Assembly (NCBI GenBank): GCA_965245735.1 | Contig: CBDFAX010000002.1 | Location: forward strand, 56,724-120,723 | Direction of reading: 5' to 3' | Source: Abiotrophia sp965245735 | GTDB taxonomy: Bacteria; Bacillota; Bacilli; Lactobacillales; Aerococcaceae | DNA length: 64,000 nucleotides | Notes under the pieces: model-generated | Told to the model about the DNA's origin: nothing | The model's database searches: none | Seen by the model: the letters and a program-made list of their open reading frames with translations, nothing else | Translations under genes and position numbers: made by a program | Part shown: positions 8,447-16,065 of the stretch, piece after piece | Layout of the letters: the number at the start of each line of letters is the position of its first letter | Position numbering within the stretch: position 1 is the stretch's first letter

Positions 8447-8542
8447 GTTGACCCCTCCTGCTATGTATACGTTTTCTTAATTCTATTATAGCGCAAGACG
8501 CCCCTTGCGTCTATGCTAAAGCAAGGTTTTTTTGAAAATCAA

Positions 8543-8572
8543 AAGCAGCAAGCCCCTGAGGACTGCTGCTTA
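8543..8572 (-). terminator. Terminator of ybaK
   Basis: On the minus strand AAGCAGCA and TGCTGCTT pair around a 13-nt loop, followed by TTGATTTTC. Confidence 0.65.
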
Positions 8573-8579
8573 CCATGAC

Positions 8580-9053
8580 TTATTCAATTAAATCATCCGC
8601 GCTCAGAGCTAGGACAGAAGCCAGATCCCGAACATCTAGCTCTAACTGCAGGCCAATCTTGCCGGCCGAAACCATGATAGAAGGATAATCCCAGGCGCTA
8701 GCATGAATATGGGTCGGGAAGGTCTTCTTCATGCCTAAGGGCGAGCAACCGCCGTGAACATAACCCGTTAGGGGCAGGAGGTCGCGTTCCTTAATCATGG
8801 CGATATGCTTCTCGCCTACGGCACGCGCGGCCTTCTTCAAATCCAGGCTAGCTACCACTGGAATGACAAAGACATAATGGCCACCTGATTTGCCCACGGT
8901 TACTAGGGTCTTGAATACCTGGTCAGGATTCTGGCCCAAGGTTTCTGCTACTTCCAAGCCTGATAAGGCGCCGGTCTGACTGTAGTCTCGTACTTGATAG
9001 GTCACCTTATGTTGGTCGAGTAGTCGCATGGCATTGGTTTTATGTATTTTCAT
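8580..9053 (-). CDS. ybaK: Cys-tRNA(Pro)/Cys-tRNA(Cys) deacylase, YbaK/EbsC family
   Basis: Trans-editing enzyme that hydrolyses mischarged Cys-tRNA(Pro). The 157 residues match the family length. Typical elements are the catalytic Lys in VFKTLV (Lys48), GGHYVFVIPV, the loop GGCSPLGMKK and the C-terminal SAGKIGLQLELD segment. It lies 33 bp downstream of murA on the same strand, with a hairpin around the murA stop, so it may be partly co-transcribed. Confidence 0.92.
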   Translation of the reverse strand: MKIHKTNAMRLLDQHKVTYQVRDYSQTGALSGLEVAETLGQNPDQVFKTLVTVGKSGGHYVFVIPVVASLDLKKAARAVGEKHIAMIKERDLLPLTGYVHGGCSPLGMKKTFPTHIHASAWDYPSIMVSAGKIGLQLELDVRDLASVLALSADDLIE

Positions 9054-9069
9054 GGCTATCAGCCTCCAC

Positions 9070-9095
9070 TAAACAGCAAAAGGCCCTTAGGCCTC
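9070..9095 (-). terminator. Hairpin at the murA stop
   Basis: GCAAGAGGCC-TAAG-GGCCTTTTGC overlaps the last codons of murA and is followed by TGTTTAG. It may attenuate read-through into ybaK. Confidence 0.4.
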
Positions 9096-10364
9096 TTGCA
9101 TCTCGCTTACTTCAATCATTTCAATATCGGCACCCAAATCGCGCAGCTTGCCTACGATATTAGAGTAGCCACGTAAGATATGGTCGACGCCAGTAATCTC
9201 GGTTACGCCATCCGCTAGCAAGCCGGCAATGACTAGGCAGGCCCCTGCCCGCAGGTCGCTAGCCTTGACTTGTGCCCCGCTCAGATGAGCTGGCCCATTG
9301 ACCCGAATCATGGCCCCTTCGACCTTGATATCTGCTCCCATGCGGTTGAGTTCAGGAATATGCTTGACACGGGCTGGATAGATGGTGTCAATGATGGTCC
9401 CGTTACCTGCCGCAATCGCCAAAAGTGGCGTCAGCGGTTGTTGCAAGTCAGTGGCAAAACCTGGATAAGGTTGGGTCTTGACGCTGACCATACGGAGGTT
9501 TGGACTTGGATGTACGTAGATAGAATCTTCACCAATCTCCAATTGAGCGCCCATTTCTTCAATCTTAGCAATGAAGCCTTCAATGTGTTCGAAAATGACG
9601 TTATTGACGCGGACCCCTTGGCCTGCTGCCACAGCAGCCGTAATATAGGTCCCGGCTTCAATTCGGTCCGGAATGATGGTGTGGGTACAGCCATGCAGAT
9701 GCTCCACGCCCTCAACCCGGATGACGCTAGTACCGGCCCCGCGAATCCTAGCTCCCATCTTGTTAAGGAGGTTAACGACATCAATAATTTCCGGTTCGCG
9801 AGCGGCGTTCTCAATAATGGTCTTACCCTTGGCCTTAACGGCTGCCAAGATACAGTTGATGGTTGCTCCTACACTGACCACGTCCATGTAGATACGCGCT
9901 CCAACAAGGCCTTCTTGGTCGGTCGTCAGAGTCACTACACCAAAGTCGTCCTCTACCTTAGCCCCCAAGGAACGAAAGGCCTTGAGGTGTTGGTCGATTG
10001 GGCGAGGGCCTAAGAAGCAGCCCCCTGGCAAGCCAATGACCCCTTCGCCAAAGCGCGACAAAGTCGCCCCCATAAAGTAATAAGAGGCACGTAGGCTCTG
10101 AATTTTCCCACTTGGCATTGGGATAGATTTAATTTCGGTTGGATCAATGGTTAAGACATTATCCTTGAAGCTAGCCTTAACATTGAAATCTTCTAAAATC
10201 TCGATTAAGGAATAGACGTCTGCAATATCAGGTACACCCTCTAAGACGACTTCCGAATCCGCTAGAATTGCGGCTGGAATTAAGGCAACTGTGGAATTTT
10301 TGGCCCCGTTAATGGTGATTTCACCTGTGAGGGGCTTGCCTCCGCGGATGACTAATTTCTTCAT
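9087..10364 (-). CDS. murA: UDP-N-acetylglucosamine 1-carboxyvinyltransferase (MurA/MurZ)
   Basis: Cytoplasmic enzyme of the first committed peptidoglycan step: it transfers enolpyruvate from PEP to UDP-GlcNAc and is the fosfomycin target. The 425 residues show Lys22-Asn23 in INGAKNS and the catalytic Cys116 in LPGGCFLGPRPIDQH, so fosfomycin sensitivity is expected. The GGCFLGPRPID form resembles the second Gram-positive copy (MurZ/MurA2), so a paralogue probably exists elsewhere. The start has GGGAG nine bases upstream. Confidence 0.95.
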   Translation of the reverse strand: MKKLVIRGGKPLTGEITINGAKNSTVALIPAAILADSEVVLEGVPDIADVYSLIEILEDFNVKASFKDNVLTIDPTEIKSIPMPSGKIQSLRASYYFMGATLSRFGEGVIGLPGGCFLGPRPIDQHLKAFRSLGAKVEDDFGVVTLTTDQEGLVGARIYMDVVSVGATINCILAAVKAKGKTIIENAAREPEIIDVVNLLNKMGARIRGAGTSVIRVEGVEHLHGCTHTIIPDRIEAGTYITAAVAAGQGVRVNNVIFEHIEGFIAKIEEMGAQLEIGEDSIYVHPSPNLRMVSVKTQPYPGFATDLQQPLTPLLAIAAGNGTIIDTIYPARVKHIPELNRMGADIKVEGAMIRVNGPAHLSGAQVKASDLRAGACLVIAGLLADGVTEITGVDHILRGYSNIVGKLRDLGADIEMIEVSEMQEA

Positions 10365-10491
10365 TATATAAAACTCCCTAATTTCAGTCTCTATTGATTC
10401 TATCTCTATAATTTATAGTGTACCATAAGTCGCCCCAAATATACATAGCAAATGATTGGTTGCGGACTTTTGTTGGCTTAGTCGCTAATCT

Positions 10492-10524
10492 AAAAAAAGC
10501 CACTCCCTGGCTAGGAAGTGACTT
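10492..10524 (-). terminator. Terminator of the MetQ-like gene
   Basis: On the minus strand AGTCACTTCC and GGGAGTGGCT form a 10-bp stem (G-U pairs allowed), followed by TTTTTTA. Confidence 0.85.
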
Positions 10525-10537
10525 TAATCAGTCATGC

Positions 10538-11557
10538 TTATTGTGGCATGGTTTGTTCAGTTTGTGGCATTGGATTAGCGGCAGGAGCCCCTTCTGAAGC
10601 TGCGTCTGCTGGTGCTGCTTCAGGTGCGCTACTTTCCTCGCTGGAAGCAGCAGAGCTGGAAGCCGCTTGAAGACCTGGCAATTCTGCATCTGGATGTTTC
10701 TCTCGGTATTCCTTAACTAAATCCCAAGCAGGAATTAAGCCACCCTCAGAGATTTCCGTAATTTTCTTAGCGACGTCTTCTTCTTGGAAGAGTTGCACGA
10801 TGCGTTGGTAGAGCTTGTTATCCTTGTCTTCCTTACGAACTGCGAAAATGTTGGTCCGTTTGAGGTTCAAGGTGTCGGCCTTGTCACCGTAGATGTAGAT
10901 AGCATCTGTTGGCTTAAATTCTGTGGCCTTGAGGAAGGAATCTTGGATAATCCCTGCGTCCACATCTGGCATAGAAGTTGGAATTTGCGCTGCATCTAAT
11001 TCTACTAATTCAATGCCTTTAGGATTGTCTGCAATGTCATCCTTGGTAGGACTTTCCATGTCTGGATCCTTGAGCGTGAAGAGTTTCGCGTCAGTCGCTA
11101 AAACTTTGATAGCATAAGCTGAACCCACTGGGTCAGATGAGATGGCAATCTTAGCCTTGTCTGGTAGTTCGTCCAAGGACTTGTACTTGCTAGAGTAGAG
11201 ACGTAATGGCACCGCGAAAGTATAGCCAATGTTTTGGAGTTCGGCATTGTGAGCCTTGTTCCAGTCATCTAGGAATACTTGGTGTTGGAAGGCGTTCATA
11301 TCGATATCGCCATCCAATAAAGCCGTGTTAGGCGTGTTGTAGTCGTTCAATTCAGTGACCTCTAAGGTAATCCCTTCCTTGGCAGCTTTCTCAGCTACAT
11401 AGGTCATGATATCCTTCATGGTTGAACCGACAACCCCTATTTTGACGGTCTTGCCTTCGAATTCATTTTGGGCGTGTACAGGCGTCGCAGATAAGCTTGT
11501 GAAAGCTAAACCTAAGGCCGCGATCCCGGCGCCGATTTTGCGTAATAAGTTAGACAT
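10538..11557 (-). CDS. MetQ/NlpA-family substrate-binding protein, no lipobox
   Basis: Extracytoplasmic binding protein of the methionine-uptake (MetQ/NlpA) family. Sec signal at 1-29 (ending VHA-Q), then VKIGVVGSTMKDIM, the family segment LLDGDIDMNAFQHQVFLDDW (about 79-98) and the ISSDPVGSAYAIKVL region. Two features are odd. The signal lacks the lipobox Cys; there is no cysteine in the N-terminal region. The last ~45 residues are an Ala/Ser/Glu/Pro-rich tail absent from normal MetQ. No MetN or MetI gene is adjacent. A TATACT -10 lies ~40 bp upstream, leaving no room for a SAM riboswitch or T-box. The substrate (Met, a dipeptide or another amino acid) is not certain. Confidence 0.8.
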   Translation of the reverse strand: MSNLLRKIGAGIAALGLAFTSLSATPVHAQNEFEGKTVKIGVVGSTMKDIMTYVAEKAAKEGITLEVTELNDYNTPNTALLDGDIDMNAFQHQVFLDDWNKAHNAELQNIGYTFAVPLRLYSSKYKSLDELPDKAKIAISSDPVGSAYAIKVLATDAKLFTLKDPDMESPTKDDIADNPKGIELVELDAAQIPTSMPDVDAGIIQDSFLKATEFKPTDAIYIYGDKADTLNLKRTNIFAVRKEDKDNKLYQRIVQLFQEEDVAKKITEISEGGLIPAWDLVKEYREKHPDAELPGLQAASSSAASSEESSAPEAAPADAASEGAPAANPMPQTEQTMPQ

Positions 11558-11612
11558 TATAATGCTCCCTTCTATCTTGAAATGTCAACATGAATAGTAT
11601 ACCACGATTGTT

Positions 11613-11646
11613 AAAAAAAGAAAGAGGGAGCGTACTCGCTCCCCTC
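11613..11646 (-). terminator. Terminator of the 116-aa membrane protein gene
   Basis: On the minus strand AGGGGAGCG and CGCTCCCT form a stem with loop AGTA, followed by CTTTCTTTTTTT. Confidence 0.85.
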
Positions 11647-11668
11647 TTCTAACTTAATTTTTTCTATT

Positions 11669-12019
11669 TTAGGATTGACGTCCGTAAACAAAATAAAGAT
11701 AGATAAAACCAATCAAGCCAATTGGCACGGCCAAGACCCAAATAATGACAAAGCGGAAAAACTTCCAAGCCAGCATTAAAAGGCCACTAATGAAGAAGAC
11801 ATTGTCGCCTACAATGAAGTCGACTAGACTCTCATAGACAAACATAGCAAAGGGATAAAGCAAGGCACAAGGTAGGAAAATCAGCAGTTTAGCATCGAAT
11901 CTCCCAACTTGGCTGACAGATGTAAAGACGAAGAAGGCGTAAAAAGCAAAACCAAATAAATAATGGCGGATTAACCAGTCACGATTGAGGGATTGAAACA
12001 TATTCTTCAGTCTATCCAT
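11669..12019 (-). CDS. Small membrane protein, unknown function
   Basis: I do not recognise this 116-residue protein. It starts MDRLKNMFQSLNRDWLIRHY and then shows three hydrophobic segments (about 22-40, 43-65 and 73-110, the last perhaps two helices), ending in a short basic YGRQS tail. There are few charged residues beyond the N-terminal amphipathic stretch. It has its own terminator and lies alone between the MetQ-like gene and an AraC regulator. Confidence 0.6.
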   Translation of the reverse strand: MDRLKNMFQSLNRDWLIRHYLFGFAFYAFFVFTSVSQVGRFDAKLLIFLPCALLYPFAMFVYESLVDFIVGDNVFFISGLLMLAWKFFRFVIIWVLAVPIGLIGFIYLYFVYGRQS

Positions 12020-12111
12020 AGGGGATCACCTCTCTAATTTAATGATGCTTCCTATTATAGTCCACTTGCCGGCTCATGTCCAAAATGCACAGGCGCTCAC
12101 AAATAAGTCGT

Positions 12112-12145
12112 AAAAAAACGGGCGCCTGCTAGCAGGCAGCCCGTC
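12112..12145 (-). terminator. Terminator of the AraC/GyrI gene
   Basis: On the minus strand ACGGGC-t-GCCTGCTAGCAGGC-GCCCGT forms a near-perfect stem, followed by TTTTTTTACG. Confidence 0.85.
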
Positions 12146-12164
12146 TGCTTAACTCTGTCCTGGC

Positions 12165-13010
12165 TTAATCGACTTTGACAATCGGCACCCAGAGTTCCAT
12201 ACGATAGTCTTGCGCCCCCATATTGCCTTCACTATAAACCTCGAAGTCAGGTGCACCCGAATGTTGGAAGCCTTGCTCAGGGAAGAAGACTTCCATGAGG
12301 TAGCGCCAACCTGCGAGGATAGAATCTGGCACTGGCCCATTCAACTCAACCACCGCATATTCAGCCGCTGCCACTTCCAAGATATCGAGCCCCATAGCCT
12401 CAGCCTTAGCCCGGTCAGTTACCTCATAGCCGGCCATATAGTTGAGGCGCTCTGGCGTGTCGATGTCGTGGCAGACTCCCAGACTTTGGCCACTTCCTAG
12501 ACTGGCTAGGTCATCATGGGACCACTTGCCAAAGAGGTCTTGCCAGACCTGAGGGCACTGGCTACTAGGGATTTGGTTGGCATTGAGCCCTGCCACAGTC
12601 AAAGCAGGCTTTTTCTGGATATTGATTTTCATACTATCTCCTCCTTGCAGGGTCAGTCGCAACTGTAATCGCCCAACTAGGCGCAAAGGCGCCCCCTGTC
12701 TAATTTGTGTCGGAGTTGCACCATGAAATTTCTTGAAAGCTGCTCCGAAGGCATCGGCTGATTCATAGCCATATTGGATAGCTATGTCGATGATTCGGGC
12801 CTCAGACTGGCGCAGGGCCAGGGCTGCCTCTGTCAAGCGACGTTCCCGCAAATACTCTGACAGTGACGTCCCCGTCAGCATGGAGAAAAGCCGGCTAAAC
12901 ATAGCATAAGGATAGCCCGACAGTCGCGCCACCCGCAACTCATCAAACTCCCCATCCAGAGTTGACTCCAGGTAGTCTAGCGTCCGGTTAAAAGCTTCCA
13001 TCATATTCAT
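12165..13010 (-). CDS. AraC-family regulator with GyrI-like effector-binding domain
   Basis: Transcription factor of the Rob/SoxS-plus-GyrI type, expected to bind DNA through its N-terminal half and a small ligand through its C-terminal half. In its 281 residues, two HTH motifs fill about 8-105, with the AraC-hallmark segment IDIAIQYGYESADAFGAAFKKFHG. A GyrI/BmrR effector domain runs from about 127 (MKINIQKKPALTVAGL) to the end. The ATG follows AGGAGGT by nine bases. There is no obvious target operon beside it; such proteins often control drug exporters. Confidence 0.88.
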   Translation of the reverse strand: MNMMEAFNRTLDYLESTLDGEFDELRVARLSGYPYAMFSRLFSMLTGTSLSEYLRERRLTEAALALRQSEARIIDIAIQYGYESADAFGAAFKKFHGATPTQIRQGAPLRLVGRLQLRLTLQGGDSMKINIQKKPALTVAGLNANQIPSSQCPQVWQDLFGKWSHDDLASLGSGQSLGVCHDIDTPERLNYMAGYEVTDRAKAEAMGLDILEVAAAEYAVVELNGPVPDSILAGWRYLMEVFFPEQGFQHSGAPDFEVYSEGNMGAQDYRMELWVPIVKVD

Positions 13011-13083
13011 GTGTATGACCTCCTGACAAGTTGAGTATAGCTTAAATTTTAGGGGAAAGTCCTAGAATTGGGGGGCGGGAAAT

Positions 13084-14685
13084 CTAGGGTGCTATTTCAG
13101 GTTCAAATTCTACAATGCCACTGTGAACTGTTAAATCCGGCATGATAACAATGACCTTACGTTTATTAGGGTCATCAGTCTCTTCAACTGAGACTTTTAT
13201 CCCCTTCGGAAGCGCCTCGCTATTTTCTAATAGATGGATTGGCTTGATTTTATCTAGGTAGGCTATACTTAGACCAACCTTTTCTTTAATTTTAGGTTCC
13301 TCTACTTCCTTAACGTCCCGATAGATTAAATTATTTATGTTCGATATTAAAGAGTCTATTATGTTTCGAATGAGCCCTTTGTTATCGGACCCATAAGAAT
13401 CTTTTATCTTCAACATAATTAGACTTAGGCATGCAAACACCACGAGCCCTTCTATCAAATATGTGAAGATCTGATAATAGGGAGTCTTTAACTCTTCCTC
13501 TGAGGCAAGCTTAAGAAATAAAAGCATTTGAGAATATGGTCGGTATTTGTCATCTAGAACTAACAAATAATAAGTGACGAGTACCCCTATAGAAGTATAC
13601 ACCTTTATCTTCAATAAGTTTGATTTAATTATCCTCGAATTTTTATCTGTCGGGTTAATAATGTATTCTGGCACTTCACTGGAGGAGTTCAGCATCCAAA
13701 ACTCTTTCGTAAGTAGCACGGTCCACAAAGCAGCGAGCAAGGTAATGCCGGTCCACTGCTTGAGATTTATTAAAAAAACAGTTATAACGACTGCACAAAT
13801 CAAAAATCCAAATGGACTTATAAAGAAGCGCAGAACAATGACTGTCAGCTTAATGCCACAATAGATATTGATGAATAGCATAATAAAATCCGCAGGCACA
13901 ATTTTTAGTACGTCGAATGGTGCATATTCTGTTACTTTCACATAAAAAACAAGAGCGACACTCGACCATAGTATAAACAAATATAAAATCTCATAAAAAA
14001 TCTTGGGCACCTGTTTAATGGAGCTTTCAATAAAGATTGATAGCTTTTCATTCCATTTTGCTTCCTTTGCTACTTTCCATAGTGCTAAGGTTTCTTTTCT
14101 ATTAATCCTGACAGCTAAATAGCACAAGAAACAACATATCACGAAAGTTAGAAATATTATCAATAGATAAATCTGCCAAGTCTTTATAGATATACTTGTT
14201 CCACATCTTAACTCTTGAATAATTTCCCAGGTAGATGTAATAGGAAGTAGACAAACATACGCAAACGACACCCAAAACACAATTTTATCAAGATAATAAA
14301 GCATTATATTGGCAACATTTAAAAACTTATGCTTGGATTCACTTTCCACAACTTCTGATTGCAAATGAAAGATATTATCGAAATTCAACGTCTTTTTCTT
14401 ATGATTATAAAAATACGCTATTTCCCACTTATCACTCTCAGTCTCTTGAATCGTATGCCATGGATTATTGATGAAATTCCTTTCAGGATGATTGACGCGC
14501 AAAGCTTCGAGTATTCTATTCCAAAGTCTTATAATTACATTTTTTTGACTCTGCTTATCCTTATATTCCTGATACTTCCTAGCTTTCTCTAGAATCTCTT
14601 GCTCATGTCTCTCAATATCCTGAAGATTGTATTCCTTGATTTTGTCTTCGTACTTTCTCGATTTAACAAGCTTAATTTCTTCCAA
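13084..14685 (-). CDS. AT-rich polytopic membrane protein, unknown function
   Basis: Not recognised. The 533 residues start with a charged, possibly coiled-coil region (1-60, rich in Lys/Glu), then a soluble stretch to about 120. About eight to ten membrane segments lie between 125 and 435, and a cytoplasmic C-terminal domain of ~100 residues ends in EFEPEIAP. The start is a TTG, nine bases after AAAGGAG, 22 bp downstream of the HTH gene, so it is probably co-transcribed with the small gene pair. It is much richer in A+T than its neighbours, suggesting recent acquisition. A role in defence is possible but unproven. Confidence 0.65.
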   Translation of the reverse strand: MEEIKLVKSRKYEDKIKEYNLQDIERHEQEILEKARKYQEYKDKQSQKNVIIRLWNRILEALRVNHPERNFINNPWHTIQETESDKWEIAYFYNHKKKTLNFDNIFHLQSEVVESESKHKFLNVANIMLYYLDKIVFWVSFAYVCLLPITSTWEIIQELRCGTSISIKTWQIYLLIIFLTFVICCFLCYLAVRINRKETLALWKVAKEAKWNEKLSIFIESSIKQVPKIFYEILYLFILWSSVALVFYVKVTEYAPFDVLKIVPADFIMLFINIYCGIKLTVIVLRFFISPFGFLICAVVITVFLINLKQWTGITLLAALWTVLLTKEFWMLNSSSEVPEYIINPTDKNSRIIKSNLLKIKVYTSIGVLVTYYLLVLDDKYRPYSQMLLFLKLASEEELKTPYYQIFTYLIEGLVVFACLSLIMLKIKDSYGSDNKGLIRNIIDSLISNINNLIYRDVKEVEEPKIKEKVGLSIAYLDKIKPIHLLENSEALPKGIKVSVEETDDPNKRKVIVIMPDLTVHSGIVEFEPEIAP

Positions 14686-14707
14686 CAGAATCGACTCCTT
14701 TACAAGC

Positions 14708-14989
14708 TTAGCCCTTCTTAGTCAGCGCTACATTCCATTCATAATTTAATGACTCGACTATCCTCCCCAAGATCCCCACTGTCGGATTGGCTTGGCCACT
14801 CTCTAGCCTTGATAGGTTGGCTTGGCGCAGGCCTAGTTTTTCTGCCATCTGAGCTTGGCTTAAGCCTCGCTCTAGGCGCAGCTCCACCAATTTTAGGGCC
14901 ACTTCCTGTCGCGCGCCTTCCTCCGCCAAATCCAAAGTAAAATCAGGATATTGGGATGCTAAGCGATTCTTTAAGGACTCGAGTGACAT
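14708..14989 (-). CDS. XRE-family HTH protein, HigA-like antitoxin
   Basis: DNA-binding protein of about 93 residues (an upstream GTG at 14998 gives 96). The HTH occupies about 35-90 with LVELRLERGLSQAQMAEKLG and a recognition helix containing RQANLSRLESGQANPTV. The N-terminal LESLKNRLASQYPDF resembles HigA-type antitoxins. The ATG at 14989 has an AGG eight bases upstream and is the likelier start. It overlaps the end of the upstream small gene, an arrangement (toxin first) typical of higBA. It probably represses its own promoter through the palindrome at 15222-15249. Confidence 0.75.
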   Translation of the reverse strand: MSLESLKNRLASQYPDFTLDLAEEGARQEVALKLVELRLERGLSQAQMAEKLGLRQANLSRLESGQANPTVGILGRIVESLNYEWNVALTKKG

Positions 14990-15203
14990 GCTCTTCACCT
15001 ACCTTTCTTGTTTTAATCTCACCCAAAGGAATAACTAGTGTCTTGGCCTGACCTTTGCCTCGGCCCCATTTTTCAATCACAGCGGGTGTCAGTCCTTCCC
15101 GCTCAATGATTTCTAAGGCCGCAACTGCCTTGACTGCTTGCTGATAGGGCAGGCCTTCTACCATGGCCAGAATGTCTTCCGGAATCTTGTAATGAGCGTC
15201 CAT
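14943..15203 (-). CDS. Small protein upstream of HigA-like gene, possible toxin
   Basis: An 86-residue soluble protein starting MDAHYKIPEDILAMVEGL (ATG at 15203, eight bases after GGAGG; the open frame extends to a GTG at 15212). The first half (KIPEDILAMVEGLPYQQAV, a helix, then LEIIEREGL) has a loose likeness to Gp49/HigB toxins. The second half lacks the beta-core and catalytic residues I would expect. So it may be a decayed toxin or an unrelated partner. It overlaps the HTH gene by 47-56 bp. Confidence 0.55.
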   Translation of the reverse strand: MDAHYKIPEDILAMVEGLPYQQAVKAVAALEIIEREGLTPAVIEKWGRGKGQAKTLVIPLGEIKTRKVGEEHVTRVLKESLSIPIS

Positions 15204-15221
15204 GACACGCACCTCCTTTTT

Positions 15222-15249
15222 CCCATTATATCATATATGATATAATAGG
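15222..15249. repeat. Palindrome copy 1, overlapping the promoter of the HTH pair
   Basis: Contains a perfect 22-bp palindrome (15225-15246; core ATCATATATGAT). On the minus strand its end supplies the TATAAT just upstream of the ribosome site of the small gene, so a protein bound here would block transcription. Twenty-seven of 28 bases recur at 45356-45383 in the secA terminator. Confidence 0.7.
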
Positions 15250-15336
15250 AAAATCGCTTTCACTAGCTAAATCCCCTATATATCAAGTTTTCCGTCATTT
15301 TGTTATCATCTCACCACGTAATTTCGCCTGCCTTGC

Positions 15337-15369
15337 ACCCTATCTACTAGTAGAACTAGTAGATAGGGT
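15337..15369. repeat. 15-bp inverted repeat upstream of the TetR gene
   Basis: Perfect arms ACCCTATCTACTAGT / ACTAGTAGATAGGGT around AGA. It is followed by GTACACAAG rather than a T-tract, so it is more probably an operator or a structural element than a terminator. It lies 20 bp before the TetR -35. Confidence 0.5.
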
Positions 15370-15387
15370 ACACAAGTTTCTGACCCC

Positions 15388-15428
15388 TTCTCAAAAACGG
15401 TCAACGGGTCTATAATGAAGTTAACTTC
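15388..15428 (+). promoter_or_regulatory. Promoter and candidate operator of the TetR-ABC operon
   Basis: TTCTCA, a 17-nt spacer and TATAAT (15411-15416), immediately followed by the perfect 12-bp palindrome GAAGTTAACTTC (15417-15428). Its place over the start of transcription fits autorepression by the TetR protein. Confidence 0.6.
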
Positions 15429-15452
15429 TTAATGAAAGGAGCCAAGAAAGCA

Positions 15453-16061
15453 ATGAATCCTAAATTTTATGCCCTGCCCCAAGCCAAGCAGGAGGCCATT
15501 ATCCAAGCCGGCTTCCGCGTCTTCGGCCAGCACACCTATAAGAAGGCGCCCATGAGCGCCATTGCCGATGCGGCGGGGATTTCCAAGCCCTTGCTTTTCC
15601 ATTATTTCCATAATAAGAAGGAACTTTACCTTTTCCTCTTCGACCTCTTAGTCCAGCAGACCGAAAACGTCCTAAAAGAAGGAGGCTGCTATGAGACCTT
15701 GGATTTCTTCGAGCTCTTCAAGAGCGTGACCCAGACTAAGGTGCAACTAGCCCGGCTCAATCCCGATTGGCTGGCCTTTAGTCTTAAGACCTACTACGAG
15801 CAGGATCCCGAGATTATGCCAGAATTGGCCCAACGCATGAAACAAGTCAAGGCGAAACAGGTCCAACTCATGGACAAGCTAGATATGAGCTGCTTTCGGC
15901 CCGATATCGACTTTCAGCTCATGTATAAGGATATGACCTGGGCCGCCCAGGGTTATCTCTGGGAGCATGTCCAGCGAGGGGCCGTTGATCCCGAAACTAT
16001 CGAGGCGGAATTCAACCAACTGATTGACTTCTGGAAGTCTCTCTATCTTAGAAAGGAGTGA
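15453..16061 (+). CDS. TetR-family transcriptional regulator
   Basis: About 202 residues from the ATG at 15453; the open frame extends to 15432, but the AGGAG at about 15437 fits the downstream ATG better, and the protein then begins MNPKFYALPQ. An N-terminal HTH covers about 10-55 (AIIQAGFRVFGQHTYKKAPM, then AIADAAGISKPLLFHYFHNK). The ligand-binding C-terminal half is helical. It is the first gene of an operon with an ABC ATPase and a permease, four bases before the ATPase start, so it probably represses this exporter until a ligand binds. Confidence 0.9.
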   Translation: MNPKFYALPQAKQEAIIQAGFRVFGQHTYKKAPMSAIADAAGISKPLLFHYFHNKKELYLFLFDLLVQQTENVLKEGGCYETLDFFELFKSVTQTKVQLARLNPDWLAFSLKTYYEQDPEIMPELAQRMKQVKAKQVQLMDKLDMSCFRPDIDFQLMYKDMTWAAQGYLWEHVQRGAVDPETIEAEFNQLIDFWKSLYLRKE

Positions 16062-16065
16062 TCCT

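Noticed and set aside
9270..10013. 247-codon open frame opposite murA
   Set aside because: It lies wholly antisense to a certain gene and shows no recognisable protein features or ribosome site.
11558..11612. SAM riboswitch before the MetQ-like gene
   Set aside because: The -10 lies only ~40 bp before the start codon, too short for such an element.
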